Below are positions 8,213-16,411 of a DNA stretch of 64,000 nucleotides, in pieces (the first letter of the stretch is position 1; every line of letters begins with the position of its first letter). The position numbers were made by a program, and so were the translations under genes. This DNA comes from CAVYPR01 sp963770505. Lineage in GTDB: Bacteria > Actinomycetota > Acidimicrobiia > Acidimicrobiales > RAAP-2. The stretch lies in contig CAVYPR010000001.1 in assembly GCA_963770505.1 (NCBI GenBank), positions 186,001-250,000 of the forward strand, read 5' to 3'. Under the pieces are notes generated by a model, which ran no database searches, was not told the DNA's origin, and saw only the letters and a list, made by a program, of their open reading frames with translations.

Positions 8213-8218
8213 TAGGGT
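8213..8218 (+). promoter_or_regulatory. possible -10 element for the crotonase gene
   Basis: TAGGGT lies just after the hairpin and 28 bases before the GTG at 8247, giving a leader of about 22 bases that includes GAGAGGAG (8233-8240). Confidence 0.4.
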
Positions 8219-8246
8219 GGCACCCCTGGAGCGAGAGGAGGCCCGG

Positions 8247-9029
8247 GTGGACACCCTGCTCATCGACCGCGCCGACGGTGTGGTGACGGTCACCATGAAC
8301 CGTCCGGAGCGCAAGAACGCCGCCAACGCCGTGATGCTGACCGAGCTGCGGGACACCTTCGAGGCGGTCGAACGCAACGCCGACGACCGGGTGCTGGTGC
8401 TGACCGGGGCCGGCGGTGCCTTCTGCTCCGGGGCCGACCTCGGGGACCCCGACGGCCCGGCCTCCAATAACGGCGTGCCCGGACTGGTGCGGATGCGCCG
8501 GCTGGGGGACGTGGCGCTCTCGCTCCACCGGATGACCAAGCCGGCCATAGCCAAGGTCGACGGGGTGGCCGTGGGCGCGGGGTTCAGCCTGGCCCTCGGT
8601 TGCGACCTGGTGGTGGCCTCGGACCGCGCCCGCTTCTCGATGATCTTCTCCCGGCGCGGCCTCTCGCTCGACAACGGGGCCTCCTGGTTGCTGCCCCGCC
8701 TGATCGGGCTGGCCAAGGCGAAGGAGGTGGCCCTCTTCGGGGGGATGCTCGACGCCGCCGAGGCGGAGCGGCTGGGGCTCGTCAACCACCTCGTGCCCGA
8801 GGCCGAGATCGACAAGTTCGTGGACGGCTGGGCGGCCACCCTGGCCGCCGGCCCGCCCCTGGCCCTGTCGTCGACCAAGATGCTGCTCAACCAGTCGTTG
8901 TCCTCGTCGATGGCCGAGGCGGTCGAGCACGAGGCCCGCTGCCAGGCGGTGAACTTCGAGACCGACGACCTCGCCGAGGCCCTGGCGGCCTTCAAGGAGA
9001 AGCGGGACCCGCGCTTTTCTGGCCGCTGA
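8247..9029 (+). CDS. Enoyl-CoA hydratase/isomerase (crotonase family)
   Basis: The 260-residue crotonase has the oxyanion-hole segments CSGADLG (about 60-66) and VDGVAVGAGFSLALGCD (about 104-120). In the active-site helix the residues are RGLSLDNGASWLLPR: an Asp stands where dienoyl-CoA and PaaG-type isomerases use an acidic base, so an isomerase role is as likely as hydration. The GTG at 8247 is chosen because GAGAGGAG precedes it by six bases; an in-frame GTG at 8217 has none. The gene stands alone between a hairpin and the NfeD/slipin pair. The substrate is unknown. Confidence 0.88.
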   Translation: MDTLLIDRADGVVTVTMNRPERKNAANAVMLTELRDTFEAVERNADDRVLVLTGAGGAFCSGADLGDPDGPASNNGVPGLVRMRRLGDVALSLHRMTKPAIAKVDGVAVGAGFSLALGCDLVVASDRARFSMIFSRRGLSLDNGASWLLPRLIGLAKAKEVALFGGMLDAAEAERLGLVNHLVPEAEIDKFVDGWAATLAAGPPLALSSTKMLLNQSLSSSMAEAVEHEARCQAVNFETDDLAEALAAFKEKRDPRFSGR

Positions 9030-9061
9030 GCGGCGACGCCACGGCCCGCGTGATTCGGCCG

Positions 9062-9067
9062 TATAGT
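9062..9067 (+). promoter_or_regulatory. possible -10 element for the NfeD/slipin operon
   Basis: TATAGT is a near-consensus -10 in the 127-base gap after the crotonase gene, 89 bases upstream of the NfeD-like start. No clear -35 is visible. Confidence 0.4.
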
Positions 9068-9156
9068 CGCTGGCAGGAGCGGACGTCGACGCCGCGGCCG
9101 GGCATGTGCCCCGCCACCGGTCGCTCGTCCGCCCATCGCCGGAGGGAGGTGCCCGC

Positions 9157-9366
9157 ATGCTGAACGGAGTCCAGGGCATGGTCGGCGAGACCGCCCTGGT
9201 GACCAAGGAGATCGCCGGGGCCCACCACCCGGGCACGATCCGCGCCCGGGGCGAGGAATGGCTGGCCATCCCCCTCGACCCGTCCGAGACGATCGGGACC
9301 GGGACCAACGTCGTGGTGGCCGACGTAGAGCGCGGGCTACTCGTGGTCTACGCGGCGGACGACTAG
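9157..9366 (+). CDS. NfeD C-terminal OB-fold-only protein
   Basis: This 69-residue protein is short and soluble. GMVGETALVTKEI, GTIRARGEEWLA and VVVADVERGLLVVY match the five-stranded OB domain that ends NfeD proteins: the G..G.a...l.P.G.v...G..w.A pattern followed by v.V..v.g..L.V. The membrane and protease parts of classical NfeD are missing. GGAGGGAGG precedes the ATG at 9157, so it is preferred over an upstream GTG or ATG. It is encoded 26 bases before a slipin-type SPFH protein, the usual partner of NfeD. Confidence 0.75.
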   Translation: MLNGVQGMVGETALVTKEIAGAHHPGTIRARGEEWLAIPLDPSETIGTGTNVVVADVERGLLVVYAADD

Positions 9367-9380
9367 TCGCAGCCCAACAA

Positions 9381-9387
9381 AAAGGAG
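9381..9387 (+). promoter_or_regulatory. ribosome binding site of the slipin gene
   Basis: AAAGGAG lies five bases before the ATG at 9393 and decides the start against a longer in-frame reading from 9258. Confidence 0.65.
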
Positions 9388-9392
9388 CCCCC

Positions 9393-10403
9393 ATGATCGA
9401 GAGCGCAGACGGAGCAGTGTTCGGGGCGGTGGTGGCGATCATCGTGGTGGGCGGGATCCTGGTGGCGTTGTTCGTGATCGCCGCCGTCAAGATCGTCCAG
9501 CAGGGCAGCGTGGGGGTGGTCAAGCGGTTCGGCGAGTACAAGGTCGTCCGCCAGCCGGGCATGCACGTGCTCGTCCCGCTGGTCGACCGCATGGACAAGG
9601 TCGACATGCGCGAGTTCCCGATGACCGGCGACCAGCAGGCGGTGATCACCAAGGACAACGTGTCGCTGTGGGTGAGCGCCACCATCTTCTGCCAGGTGAT
9701 CGACGTGCGGGCCGCCCTCTTCGAGATCGCCGACTACATCCTGGCCGTCGACCAGCTCTCGCGCACCGCCCTGCGGGCGGTCTTCGGCGAGCTGACCCTG
9801 GACCAGTCGCTCTCCGAGCGCGAGACGATCAACACCCGCATGCAGGACCACATGGCCGACGCCGCCATGAAGTGGGGGGTGCGCCTCAACCGGATCGAGA
9901 TCCTCGACATCACGCCGCCCAACAACGTCCTGCAGGCGATGTCGGAGCAGAAGGAGGCCGAGCAGCACAAGCGGGCGGCCATCTTGAAGTCCGAGGGCGA
10001 GCAGCAGGCGGCCATCAACAGCGCCGGCGGGCGCAAGCAGGCCGCCGTGCTGGAGGCCGAGGGCGCCAAGCAGGCCGTCATCCTGGCCGCCGAGGGGCAG
10101 ATGAAGGCGCTCGTGCTCCAGGCCGAGGGCGAGAAGAAGGCCCGCCAACTCCGCGGCGAAGGCGAGGCAGCGGCCCTCACCGCCATCGACACGTCGCTGG
10201 TCAAGCCCAACACCCTGGCCGTGCTCCAGCTGCGGGCGCTGCAGGACATCGCCTCCTCGCCGAACTCCAAGGTCGTCGTCCCCTACCAGGCGGCCGGCCT
10301 CGTCGGCGGGGCCGAGGTCCTGGTCGAGGCGCTGAAGGGCGCCGGCGGGCCGTCGGCGCCGGCCAGCAACGGGGCGTCGACGGCCCCGCCCGCCGCCGGC
10401 TGA
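9393..10403 (+). CDS. SPFH/band 7 domain protein (slipin, stomatin-like)
   Basis: The 336-residue protein has one N-terminal membrane segment (about 10-33, AVVAIIVVGGILVALFVIAA), then a band 7 domain with GSVGVVKRFGEYKVVRQPG and a DVRAALFEIADY region. From about residue 185 it has an Ala/Glu/Lys/Gln-rich coiled coil built from repeated AEGxK and KQAxxLxAEG units. SPFH proteins form cage-like oligomers on the inner membrane and organise membrane microdomains or proteases. The NfeD-like gene immediately upstream supports a slipin-NfeD pair. The C-terminus is a short Pro/Ala tail. Confidence 0.9.
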   Translation: MIESADGAVFGAVVAIIVVGGILVALFVIAAVKIVQQGSVGVVKRFGEYKVVRQPGMHVLVPLVDRMDKVDMREFPMTGDQQAVITKDNVSLWVSATIFCQVIDVRAALFEIADYILAVDQLSRTALRAVFGELTLDQSLSERETINTRMQDHMADAAMKWGVRLNRIEILDITPPNNVLQAMSEQKEAEQHKRAAILKSEGEQQAAINSAGGRKQAAVLEAEGAKQAVILAAEGQMKALVLQAEGEKKARQLRGEGEAAALTAIDTSLVKPNTLAVLQLRALQDIASSPNSKVVVPYQAAGLVGGAEVLVEALKGAGGPSAPASNGASTAPPAAG

Positions 10404-10412
10404 GGCCGCCGG

Positions 10413-12386
10413 CTACGACCTTCCGGCCACGCAGCGGTTGAGCGCCTGGGGGAGGGGCGCGCCGGCCCGGGCCGGTCCGAGCGGGACGGACGACCCCGTG
10501 CAGAAGGCCAGTCGCCGGGCCGCGGCCTCGGCGCGGTAGGGGAGGGCCAGGGGCCGGGCCCCGAGGTCCCACACCCAGGCCCGGTCCTCGACCACCGGTG
10601 GGCGGCCGGTGGCCGCCGTGAACACCGCCGCCGCATCGGCCGGCAGGCTGCCGCGGTTGGTGACCACGACGTAGGAGGCCCCCCAGGACCGCAGCGCGGC
10701 CCGCAGGTTCCCAAGGCCGACGGCGGAGACGGCCGGCACGGTGCCGGCCGGCCCCGGGGGCAGGGTGAGGTCGACCAGGGTGCGAACCGCCGAGCCCGGC
10801 GGCCCGGTGCCGATGACCGCGCCGCTCGGGCCGGGAACCTTCGCGTACCCGCCGGCCAGGCGGAAGCGCATCCCGTCGTCGGCCTGCCAGAGCATCGGCT
10901 GGGATGTGAGCGAGGCGGAGGCCGGGAACGGGTAGGTGACGACCACCGATCCCGGGGGGACGGCCGTGGCCGCGGTGGTGAACCACCGGGGCGGGTGGAC
11001 GTGCTGGACCGACAGGGGGGCGTCGTAGAGGCGCCAGATCGGGACGGCCACCAGGGCCACCACGGCGGCGATCAGGACGACCCGGCCGATCCCCGCCTTC
11101 GCCCAGAGCCCGGTCTTGGACAGGGCGTCGAGGCCGACGGCCATGAGCAGGGCCAGGGCCAGGTCGACCACGGCGGCGAAGTGGATGGCGCTCACGTCGT
11201 CGAGGACCGGGAGGTTCGTGAGCCAGCCCCAGGGCAGCCACCGGCTGACCACCTCGTGGCCGGGGCCGGGCCAGAAGAGGTCGCCCCACGACAGGACGGT
11301 GCAGACCACGGCCATCAGGGCCAGGAGCCAGGCGGAGCGGCGCCGCCAGGCCAGGGCCAGCGCACCGGCGGCCACCACCAGCACCCCGAAGCCCAGGTAC
11401 TGCTCCTGGGGTCCCTGCACCACCGCGGGGAGGACCGCCTGGCGCCAGGGCCCGGCGCTCCACAACTCCCAGGCCTGGGCCACGAAGATCCCGTGCAGAC
11501 TGCCCCACACCGCGCCGTGGATGTGGTCGTGGCCGGCCAGGAGGTCCCATGCCGGCAGGGCAAGGAGGACGGCCGAGGCCAACGCCGCGAGCCCCAGGGC
11601 GCGGGCGGCGAAGGGGAACGCCTGCGCCACCCGCGAGGGGTTCAGGGCGGCGGCGAGGGCCACCCCGAGGGTGGACGCCACCACCACGATGACCAGGACC
11701 TCGGGCGAGACCAGGAACTGCCCCAGCAGCAGGAGGCCCAGTGCCGAGCCGCACCACAGGGGCCTCCACCGCTGGCGGACCACGATCTCGTGGAGGACCA
11801 CGAAGACGAGCGGAGGGAAGACCAGCAGGCCGGTCGAGAGGTGGCCCAGGGCCACGGACTCGACGACGAAGGGGGTGTAGCCGAAGACGAACCCGGCCAC
11901 CCACCACGCCACCGGCCAGGTGGAGAGCCGACGGCTGGCCACCCAGCAGCCCCAGGCGCCCAGGCCGGGGGCGAGCGTCAGGGCCAGGGTGGTCGCCACG
12001 AAAGGGCCGAGCGCCCAGGTCACTGGGGCCAGCGCCAGCCCCGCCAGGGGCGCGCTGGCGTTGGCCAGGAGGTTCACGCCCCCGGGCGGCCAGAGCCAGG
12101 TGCTGGAGAACGGGTCGAGTCCGTGGGCCAGCGCGTAGGCGGGCCAGGCCACGAACCAGACCTGCTGGCCGGGGTCCTGACAGGTGCAGCGCACCGCCGA
12201 CGCGGCGCCGCCGGACCAGGCCCGCCACCACAGGACGACCCCCGGCACGGTGAAGACGGCCAGCACGCCGAGGTGGACGCCGAGCCGGCGCAACCACCGC
12301 GGAACGGCCTGCGCCGCCGAGGGCGCGTCGGGGCCGGGGGGTTCGCTCGAGGAGGGATCGGCTGTTACGGAGAGGTCGAGGGCCAT
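10413..12386 (-). CDS. Polytopic membrane protein, GT-C-like (paralogue D)
   Basis: The 657-residue protein has a hydrophilic N-terminus (1-35), about ten or eleven membrane segments and an extracytoplasmic C-terminal domain from about residue 455. It is the fourth member of the family encoded in tandem at 20306-26195. Shared features are CTCQD in the first external loop, WPAYALAHG, a loop with PxGxxLLxN, APVTW, and two cysteines in the last 30 residues. The layout resembles GT-C lipid-sugar glycosyltransferases, but no catalytic activity has been shown for this family. AGGAG lies about seven bases before the ATG. It converges with the slipin gene, with nine bases between stops. Confidence 0.7.
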   Translation of the reverse strand: MALDLSVTADPSSSEPPGPDAPSAAQAVPRWLRRLGVHLGVLAVFTVPGVVLWWRAWSGGAASAVRCTCQDPGQQVWFVAWPAYALAHGLDPFSSTWLWPPGGVNLLANASAPLAGLALAPVTWALGPFVATTLALTLAPGLGAWGCWVASRRLSTWPVAWWVAGFVFGYTPFVVESVALGHLSTGLLVFPPLVFVVLHEIVVRQRWRPLWCGSALGLLLLGQFLVSPEVLVIVVVASTLGVALAAALNPSRVAQAFPFAARALGLAALASAVLLALPAWDLLAGHDHIHGAVWGSLHGIFVAQAWELWSAGPWRQAVLPAVVQGPQEQYLGFGVLVVAAGALALAWRRRSAWLLALMAVVCTVLSWGDLFWPGPGHEVVSRWLPWGWLTNLPVLDDVSAIHFAAVVDLALALLMAVGLDALSKTGLWAKAGIGRVVLIAAVVALVAVPIWRLYDAPLSVQHVHPPRWFTTAATAVPPGSVVVTYPFPASASLTSQPMLWQADDGMRFRLAGGYAKVPGPSGAVIGTGPPGSAVRTLVDLTLPPGPAGTVPAVSAVGLGNLRAALRSWGASYVVVTNRGSLPADAAAVFTAATGRPPVVEDRAWVWDLGARPLALPYRAEAAARRLAFCTGSSVPLGPARAGAPLPQALNRCVAGRS

Positions 12387-12497
12387 GATTCGCTCCTACG
12401 CATCGTGGGCGACCTCCGTTGCTTCGCGGTCGGTCAGGTTTCTACCAGCCGTCGCTCCTCTCAGCCGATCGCCACCGGTGCGGGGGCGGCCCGCCGT

Positions 12498-12503
12498 TAC
12501 GAT
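12498..12503 (+). promoter_or_regulatory. possible -10 element for the aldo/keto reductase gene
   Basis: TACGAT lies 44 bases before the ATG at 12548 in the 161-base divergent gap. No -35 is evident, and the rest of the gap shows nothing distinctive. Confidence 0.3.
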
Positions 12504-12547
12504 GGCCTGGCCACCCGAGCGGGCTGGGCGATGGGAGACGAACGGCC

Positions 12548-13516
12548 ATGGAGTACACCAAGCTCGGGTCGACGGGACTGGACGTGTCGAGGATCTGCCT
12601 GGGCTGCATGAGCTTCGGCGAGCCATCCCGGGGGAACCATCCCTGGAGCCTGCCCGAGGAGACAGCCCGTCCCATCGTCCGCCAGGCCCTCGAGGCGGGC
12701 ATCAACTTCTTCGACACCGCCAACGTGTACTCCGACGGCACGAGCGAGGAGATCGTCGGCCGCCTGCTGGCCGAGCACTCGAACCGCGACGAGATCGTCC
12801 TGGCGACCAAGGTGCACGGCCCCATGCACCGGGGCCCCAACGGCGCCGGCCTCTCGAGGAAGGCCGTCCTGGCCGAGATCGACCACAGCCTGCGGCGGCT
12901 CGGCACCGACTACGTCGACCTTTACCAGATCCACCGGTTCGACCGGGCCACCCCGGTCGAGGAGACCCTCGAGGCACTGCACGACGTGGTGCGGGCGGGC
13001 AAGGCGCGCTACATCGGGGCGTCGTCGATGTACGCCTGGCAGTTCGCCAAGATGCTCCACACCTCCGAGGTGAACGGCTGGGCCCGGTTCGTGTCCATGC
13101 AGGACCACTACAACCTCCTCTACCGCGAGGAGGAGCGCGAGATGCTCCCGCTCTGCGCCGCCGAGGGCGTCGGCGTCATCCCCTGGAGCCCGCTGGCCCG
13201 GGGCCGCCTCACCCGGGACTGGGACCAGCAGACCGAGCGGAGCCGGACCGACGAGTTCGGCCGCGTCCTGTACAGCGAGACCGACCGCGAGGTGGTGGAG
13301 GCGGTGGGAGCCCTGGCCGGTCGCCGGGGGCTCTCCCGGGCGCAGGTGGCGCTGGCCTGGCTGCTGTCCAAGCCGGCGGTGACGGCGCCCATCGTCGGCG
13401 TGACCAACCCCTACCAGCTGGACGAAGCGCTCGCTGCGCTCGACGTGGAGCTCGGCCCCGACGAGCTGGCCGCGCTCGAGGGCCCGTACCGGCCGCACGC
13501 CGTCGCCGGTCACTGA
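12548..13516 (+). CDS. Aldo/keto reductase
   Basis: This 322-residue protein is a TIM-barrel NADPH-dependent oxidoreductase of the AKR superfamily. The catalytic tetrad is visible: Asp56 and Tyr61 in FFDTANVYSDG, Lys88 in LATKVHG and His129 in YQIHRFD. The C-terminal cofactor region has IVGVTNPYQLDEAL. Length and organisation fit the YajO/Tas-like group acting on aldehydes or ketones; the substrate cannot be told. GGGAG precedes the ATG; the frame is open further upstream but shows no family sequence. The adjacent divergent gene is paralogue D. Confidence 0.92.
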   Translation: MEYTKLGSTGLDVSRICLGCMSFGEPSRGNHPWSLPEETARPIVRQALEAGINFFDTANVYSDGTSEEIVGRLLAEHSNRDEIVLATKVHGPMHRGPNGAGLSRKAVLAEIDHSLRRLGTDYVDLYQIHRFDRATPVEETLEALHDVVRAGKARYIGASSMYAWQFAKMLHTSEVNGWARFVSMQDHYNLLYREEEREMLPLCAAEGVGVIPWSPLARGRLTRDWDQQTERSRTDEFGRVLYSETDREVVEAVGALAGRRGLSRAQVALAWLLSKPAVTAPIVGVTNPYQLDEALAALDVELGPDELAALEGPYRPHAVAGH

Positions 13517-13570
13517 GCCGCGCCGGGCCCGGGCGGCGCGCCGGCGCCGACCGGGCGACCGTTCACCGGC

Positions 13571-14473
13571 GTGTTGCCCGACGCCGCCTACGCCGCCGCC
13601 CTCGCCGGGCGCGGCGTCCCCCCGGGAGCGCTCCGCCACCTGCTCGCCTCCGGGTCGGCCCGCGCCGCCTGGGAACGGCTCACCGCCGGGTCGGCCCGTC
13701 CGGCAGGGTCGGACGCCACCGACGTGGCCGCCGTCTGGGCCGCCCACCGGCGACTCGGTATCGAGGTGCTGGTGGTGGGGGGCGAGCGGTTCCCGTCGGC
13801 GCTGGCCGAGGACCCCGCAGCACCGCCCGTGCTGTTCTTGCGCGGTGACCCGGCGGCGCTGGAGCGCCACCCGCGGGTGGCGGTGGTGGGCACCCGCCGG
13901 GCCACCCGTTACGGCCTCGGCGTGGCGGCCCAGCTGGGGGCCGAGCTCTCCACCTCGAAGGTGGTGGTGGTCACCGGCGTGGCCCCCGGCATCGAGGGCG
14001 CGGCCCATGACGGCGCGGCGGCGGCCCGGCGGACGGATCCGCGGGGCGCGGCACCGACGGTCGGCGTGGTGGCCGGGGGTCTGGACGGCCCGCACCACCC
14101 CAGCCGCCAGCGGCTGTGGGCGACGGCCGCTCGGTCGGGGGCCCTGCTGTCGGCCGCGGCCATCGGCTCGCCCGTTCCCCGGTGGCGGCTGGCCCAACGT
14201 CAGCGACTGCTGGCCGCCCTGGCCGACGTGGTCGTCGTGGTCGAAAGCCACGGGTGGGGGGCCGCCCTCGAGACGGCGAGGTCGGCCGCCGCCCGGGGCG
14301 TCTTGGTGGGTGCGGTCCCGGGCTCGGTGCGCAGCCCGGCCTCGGCGGGCGCCAACGACCTGCTGGCCGACGGGTGCTTCGTGGTGAGGGACGTGGCCGA
14401 CGTGCTGGTGGCGGTGGGGCTGGCCCGGGCGGGCGACGGGCCGGACCGCAGCTGCGGGCGGTCGGAGCGGTGA
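13571..14473 (+). CDS. dprA: Divergent DprA/Smf-like protein
   Basis: The 300-residue protein has a Rossmann-like DprA core: VAVVGTRRATRYG, GVAPGIEGAAHDGA, VGVVAGGLDGPHHPS, GALLSA and PGSVRSPASAGANDLLADG. DprA loads RecA on incoming single-stranded DNA. Several normally conserved spots are altered: GID is GIE, the SE after GALL is SA, the FPxRNRII segment reads LAQRQRLL, and SGSL.TA reads WGAALETA. It may be a diverged or non-canonical member. The classical partners yraN and comM are not beside it. The GTG start is 54 bases after the reductase. Confidence 0.75.
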   Translation: MLPDAAYAAALAGRGVPPGALRHLLASGSARAAWERLTAGSARPAGSDATDVAAVWAAHRRLGIEVLVVGGERFPSALAEDPAAPPVLFLRGDPAALERHPRVAVVGTRRATRYGLGVAAQLGAELSTSKVVVVTGVAPGIEGAAHDGAAAARRTDPRGAAPTVGVVAGGLDGPHHPSRQRLWATAARSGALLSAAAIGSPVPRWRLAQRQRLLAALADVVVVVESHGWGAALETARSAAARGVLVGAVPGSVRSPASAGANDLLADGCFVVRDVADVLVAVGLARAGDGPDRSCGRSER

Positions 14474-14478
14474 GGGCG

Positions 14479-14504
14479 GGCCGGCCGCCCCGGCACGGCC
14501 GGCC
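14479..14504. terminator. possible terminator hairpin after the dprA-like gene
   Basis: GGCCGGCCG and CGGCCGGCC form a nine-bp stem with an eight-base loop, five bases after the stop. There is no U-tract. GC-palindromic sequence is frequent here, so the confidence is low. Confidence 0.35.
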
Positions 14505-14525
14505 GCGGGTGGGCGATGCTGTGGC

Positions 14526-14906
14526 GTGCGCTGGATCGTCGACGGCATGAACCTGATCGGGTCGCGGCCCGACGGCTGGTGGCGTGACCGCCCGGGCGCC
14601 CGCCGTCGGCTGGCGGCCGAGCTCGGCCGGTTCGCGCGGGCGCAGGGCGAACTGGTCGAGGTCGTCTTCGACGGGAGCCCGGGGCCGGCCGAGGCGGCTG
14701 ACGCCGAGGCGGCGGGGGTCGCGGTCACCTTCGCCCCCGGGGGTCCGGACGCGGCCGACCGGGTGATCGCCGAACTAGCCCGCACGGCCCCCGAGCCGGC
14801 TGGAACGACCGTGGTCACCTCCGACGCCGGGTTGGCGGCGGCGGTCCGGGCGGCCGGCGTGGCCGTGATCGGGGTGTCGGGCTTCCGGCGCCGGCTGGAG
14901 GCTTAA
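14526..14906 (+). CDS. NYN-domain (YacP-like) putative ribonuclease
   Basis: The 126-residue protein matches the PIN-like NYN/YacP fold. It has IVDGMNLIG (3-11) with the first acidic residue and Asn, VVFDG (about 43-47), an acidic DAADR segment and TVVTSDAGL (about 97-105). These carry the scattered aspartates that bind metal in PIN/NYN nucleases. The family contains RNA-cleaving enzymes such as Rae1. It is cytosolic. The GTG start is inferred from the motif position. The next gene starts two bases after its stop. Confidence 0.82.
   Translation: MRWIVDGMNLIGSRPDGWWRDRPGARRRLAAELGRFARAQGELVEVVFDGSPGPAEAADAEAAGVAVTFAPGGPDAADRVIAELARTAPEPAGTTVVTSDAGLAAAVRAAGVAVIGVSGFRRRLEA
14897..14901 (+). promoter_or_regulatory. 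ribosome binding site inside the end of the NYN gene
   Basis: GGAGG lies seven bases before the TTG at 14909 and favours it over the GTG at 14918 as the start of the luciferase-like protein. Confidence 0.5.
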
Positions 14907-14908
14907 CC

Positions 14909-15589
14909 TTGACCCCCGTGCGGGTCGGGGTCGAGCTGGAGGCAGCGGCCGCCGCCGGCGGGCCGGGGTGGGAGGCCTGGCGCGAGGCCGCGGTGGCGGC
15001 GGAGGGGTGCGGTTTCGACGCCGTCTGGGTGGCCGGCGGCCCTGACCCGGCCACGTTGGCCGGGGCGTTGGCCGCAGCGACCACCTCGGTGACCCTGGGC
15101 GTGATCTCGGGGGTGGGAGCGAGAGACCGCAACCCCTCGATCCTGGCCCGGGACCTCACCGCCGTCGACGTCCTGTCGTCGGGTCGCGCCGCCGTGATGC
15201 TCGAGGGCGCCGCCGGGCCGGCCGCCGAGGCCGCCCGGGTCTGCCGGCTGCTCTTCGCCGGCGGAGAGGCGCACCACGCGGGGCCGCGGTTCCACCTGGA
15301 CGGGGCGGTCAACCTCCCGCCCCCCGTCGGGTCGCCCCTGGTGCTGGTCCACTCCCCCGAGCCCCCGCGCGGTGCCGCGGCCGACGGCTGGGTCACCTCC
15401 GTCGGTCCCGACGCGCTGGCCGCCTGGCGCCGGGAGGCCGGCGGAACGGCGCTGCGCTGGCGGGGCCCGCCGGGCGAGGACCCGTCGGCCCTGGCTGCGG
15501 CCCTGTTCGAGCGGGGGGTCGACGGCCTGATTCTGCGGTGCCCCCCCTCGGCGGGCGGGGTGGCCTCGCTCGCCCGACGTCTCAGCTGA
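14909..15589 (+). CDS. Short luciferase-like (LLM) flavin oxidoreductase homologue
   Basis: At 226 residues this is shorter than the usual 280-340 of the LLM family. It opens with RVGVELEA, then EGCGFDAVWVAGG, LAAATTSVTLGVISGVGARDRNPSILARDL and DVLSSGRAAVMLEG, which together match the first strands and the flavin/F420-binding region of the TIM barrel. The middle and C-terminal strands are compressed, so it may be a reduced or regulatory homologue. It follows the NYN gene by two bases and is probably co-translated. GTG at 14918 is an alternative start. Confidence 0.65.
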   Translation: MTPVRVGVELEAAAAAGGPGWEAWREAAVAAEGCGFDAVWVAGGPDPATLAGALAAATTSVTLGVISGVGARDRNPSILARDLTAVDVLSSGRAAVMLEGAAGPAAEAARVCRLLFAGGEAHHAGPRFHLDGAVNLPPPVGSPLVLVHSPEPPRGAAADGWVTSVGPDALAAWRREAGGTALRWRGPPGEDPSALAAALFERGVDGLILRCPPSAGGVASLARRLS

Positions 15590-15625
15590 CCCCCGGCGGT
15601 CACCGGACCCGGGGATGGCCGTGCC

Positions 15626-15631
15626 TAGGAT
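15626..15631 (+). promoter_or_regulatory. -10 element for the GT2 gene (leaderless pattern)
   Basis: TAGGAT ends six bases before the GTG at 15638, so transcription would begin at or next to the start codon. Confidence 0.5.
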
Positions 15632-15637
15632 TGCCAG

Positions 15638-16411
15638 GTGCCGACGCCGTCGCTCTCGATCGTCATCCCCGTGCTCAACGAGGAGAAGGAGATCGCCCGC
15701 ATGCTCTCGGCCGCCCTGGCGCAGCTGGAGGACCGTGGAGGGCGCTGGGAGATCCTGGTGGTCGACAACGCCAGCACCGACCGGACCGCCGAGGAGGCGG
15801 CACCGTTCGTCGACGGGGAGCGTGTGCGGCTGCTTCGCAACGACGTGAACCGCGGGAAGGGCTACTCCATCCGTCGGGGGATGCTCGAGGCCGCTGGCGA
15901 CCTCCGCCTCATGTGCGACGCCGACTGCGCGTCCTCCCTCGCCTCGCTGGCCGACCTGGAACGGGCGGCCGCCGAGGTCGACGTGGCGGTCGGCTCCCGC
16001 CTGGGCCCCGGCGCCCGGGTCGAGCGCCAGCAGGCCGTCCGCCGCCGGATCGTCGGCGCCGGCTTCATCGCCCTCACCCGCCTGGGCCTGGGGCGGCTGC
16101 CCCGCGACATCTACTGCGGGTTCAAGCTGTGGCGGGCCGACTGCGCCGAGGCGGTGTTCAGCCAGGTGCGACTCGACGGCTGGGTCTTCGACGCCGAGGC
16201 ACTGGCCATGGCCCGGCGCATGGGATTCACCACGCGCGAGGTGGGCATCGAGTGGAGCAACCGGCCGGACTCGCGCCTCTCCATCCGCAGCGTGCTCCTT
16301 CCGGTCATCGGCGAGCTGTGGAGGGCCCGCCGCAACGTCCGTCGGGCGGCGGTCGCCTACCGACGCGACCGGGCCGGGCTCGGCAGCGCCCCGGCCGAGG
16401 CGGTGCCGTAG
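15638..16411 (+). CDS. Family 2 glycosyltransferase
   Basis: The 257-residue protein is a soluble GT-A enzyme of the dolichyl-phosphate-glucose or -mannose synthase type. It has SIVIPVLNEEKEI (7-19), VVDNASTDRTAEEA (about 41-54), NRGKGYSIRRGM, the metal-binding CDADCASS in the DxD position, and a later IYCGFKLWRA and RMGFTTREVGIEW. Such enzymes move a sugar from a nucleotide donor to polyprenyl phosphate on the inner membrane face, feeding GT-C enzymes on the outside. There is no membrane segment. It converges with the acyltransferase gene and their ends overlap by 55 bases as read. Confidence 0.88.
   Translation: MPTPSLSIVIPVLNEEKEIARMLSAALAQLEDRGGRWEILVVDNASTDRTAEEAAPFVDGERVRLLRNDVNRGKGYSIRRGMLEAAGDLRLMCDADCASSLASLADLERAAAEVDVAVGSRLGPGARVERQQAVRRRIVGAGFIALTRLGLGRLPRDIYCGFKLWRADCAEAVFSQVRLDGWVFDAEALAMARRMGFTTREVGIEWSNRPDSRLSIRSVLLPVIGELWRARRNVRRAAVAYRRDRAGLGSAPAEAVP

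Noticed and set aside
8217..8246. Upstream GTG start for the first crotonase
   Set aside because: It has no ribosome binding site and would add ten residues without family similarity; GTG 8247 has GAGAGGAG at the right distance.
4494..9308. A 1604-codon open frame on the minus strand across the beta-helix, crotonase and NfeD-like genes
   Set aside because: It is antisense to several well-supported genes and low in recognisable domains. High GC content leaves long open frames opposite real genes.
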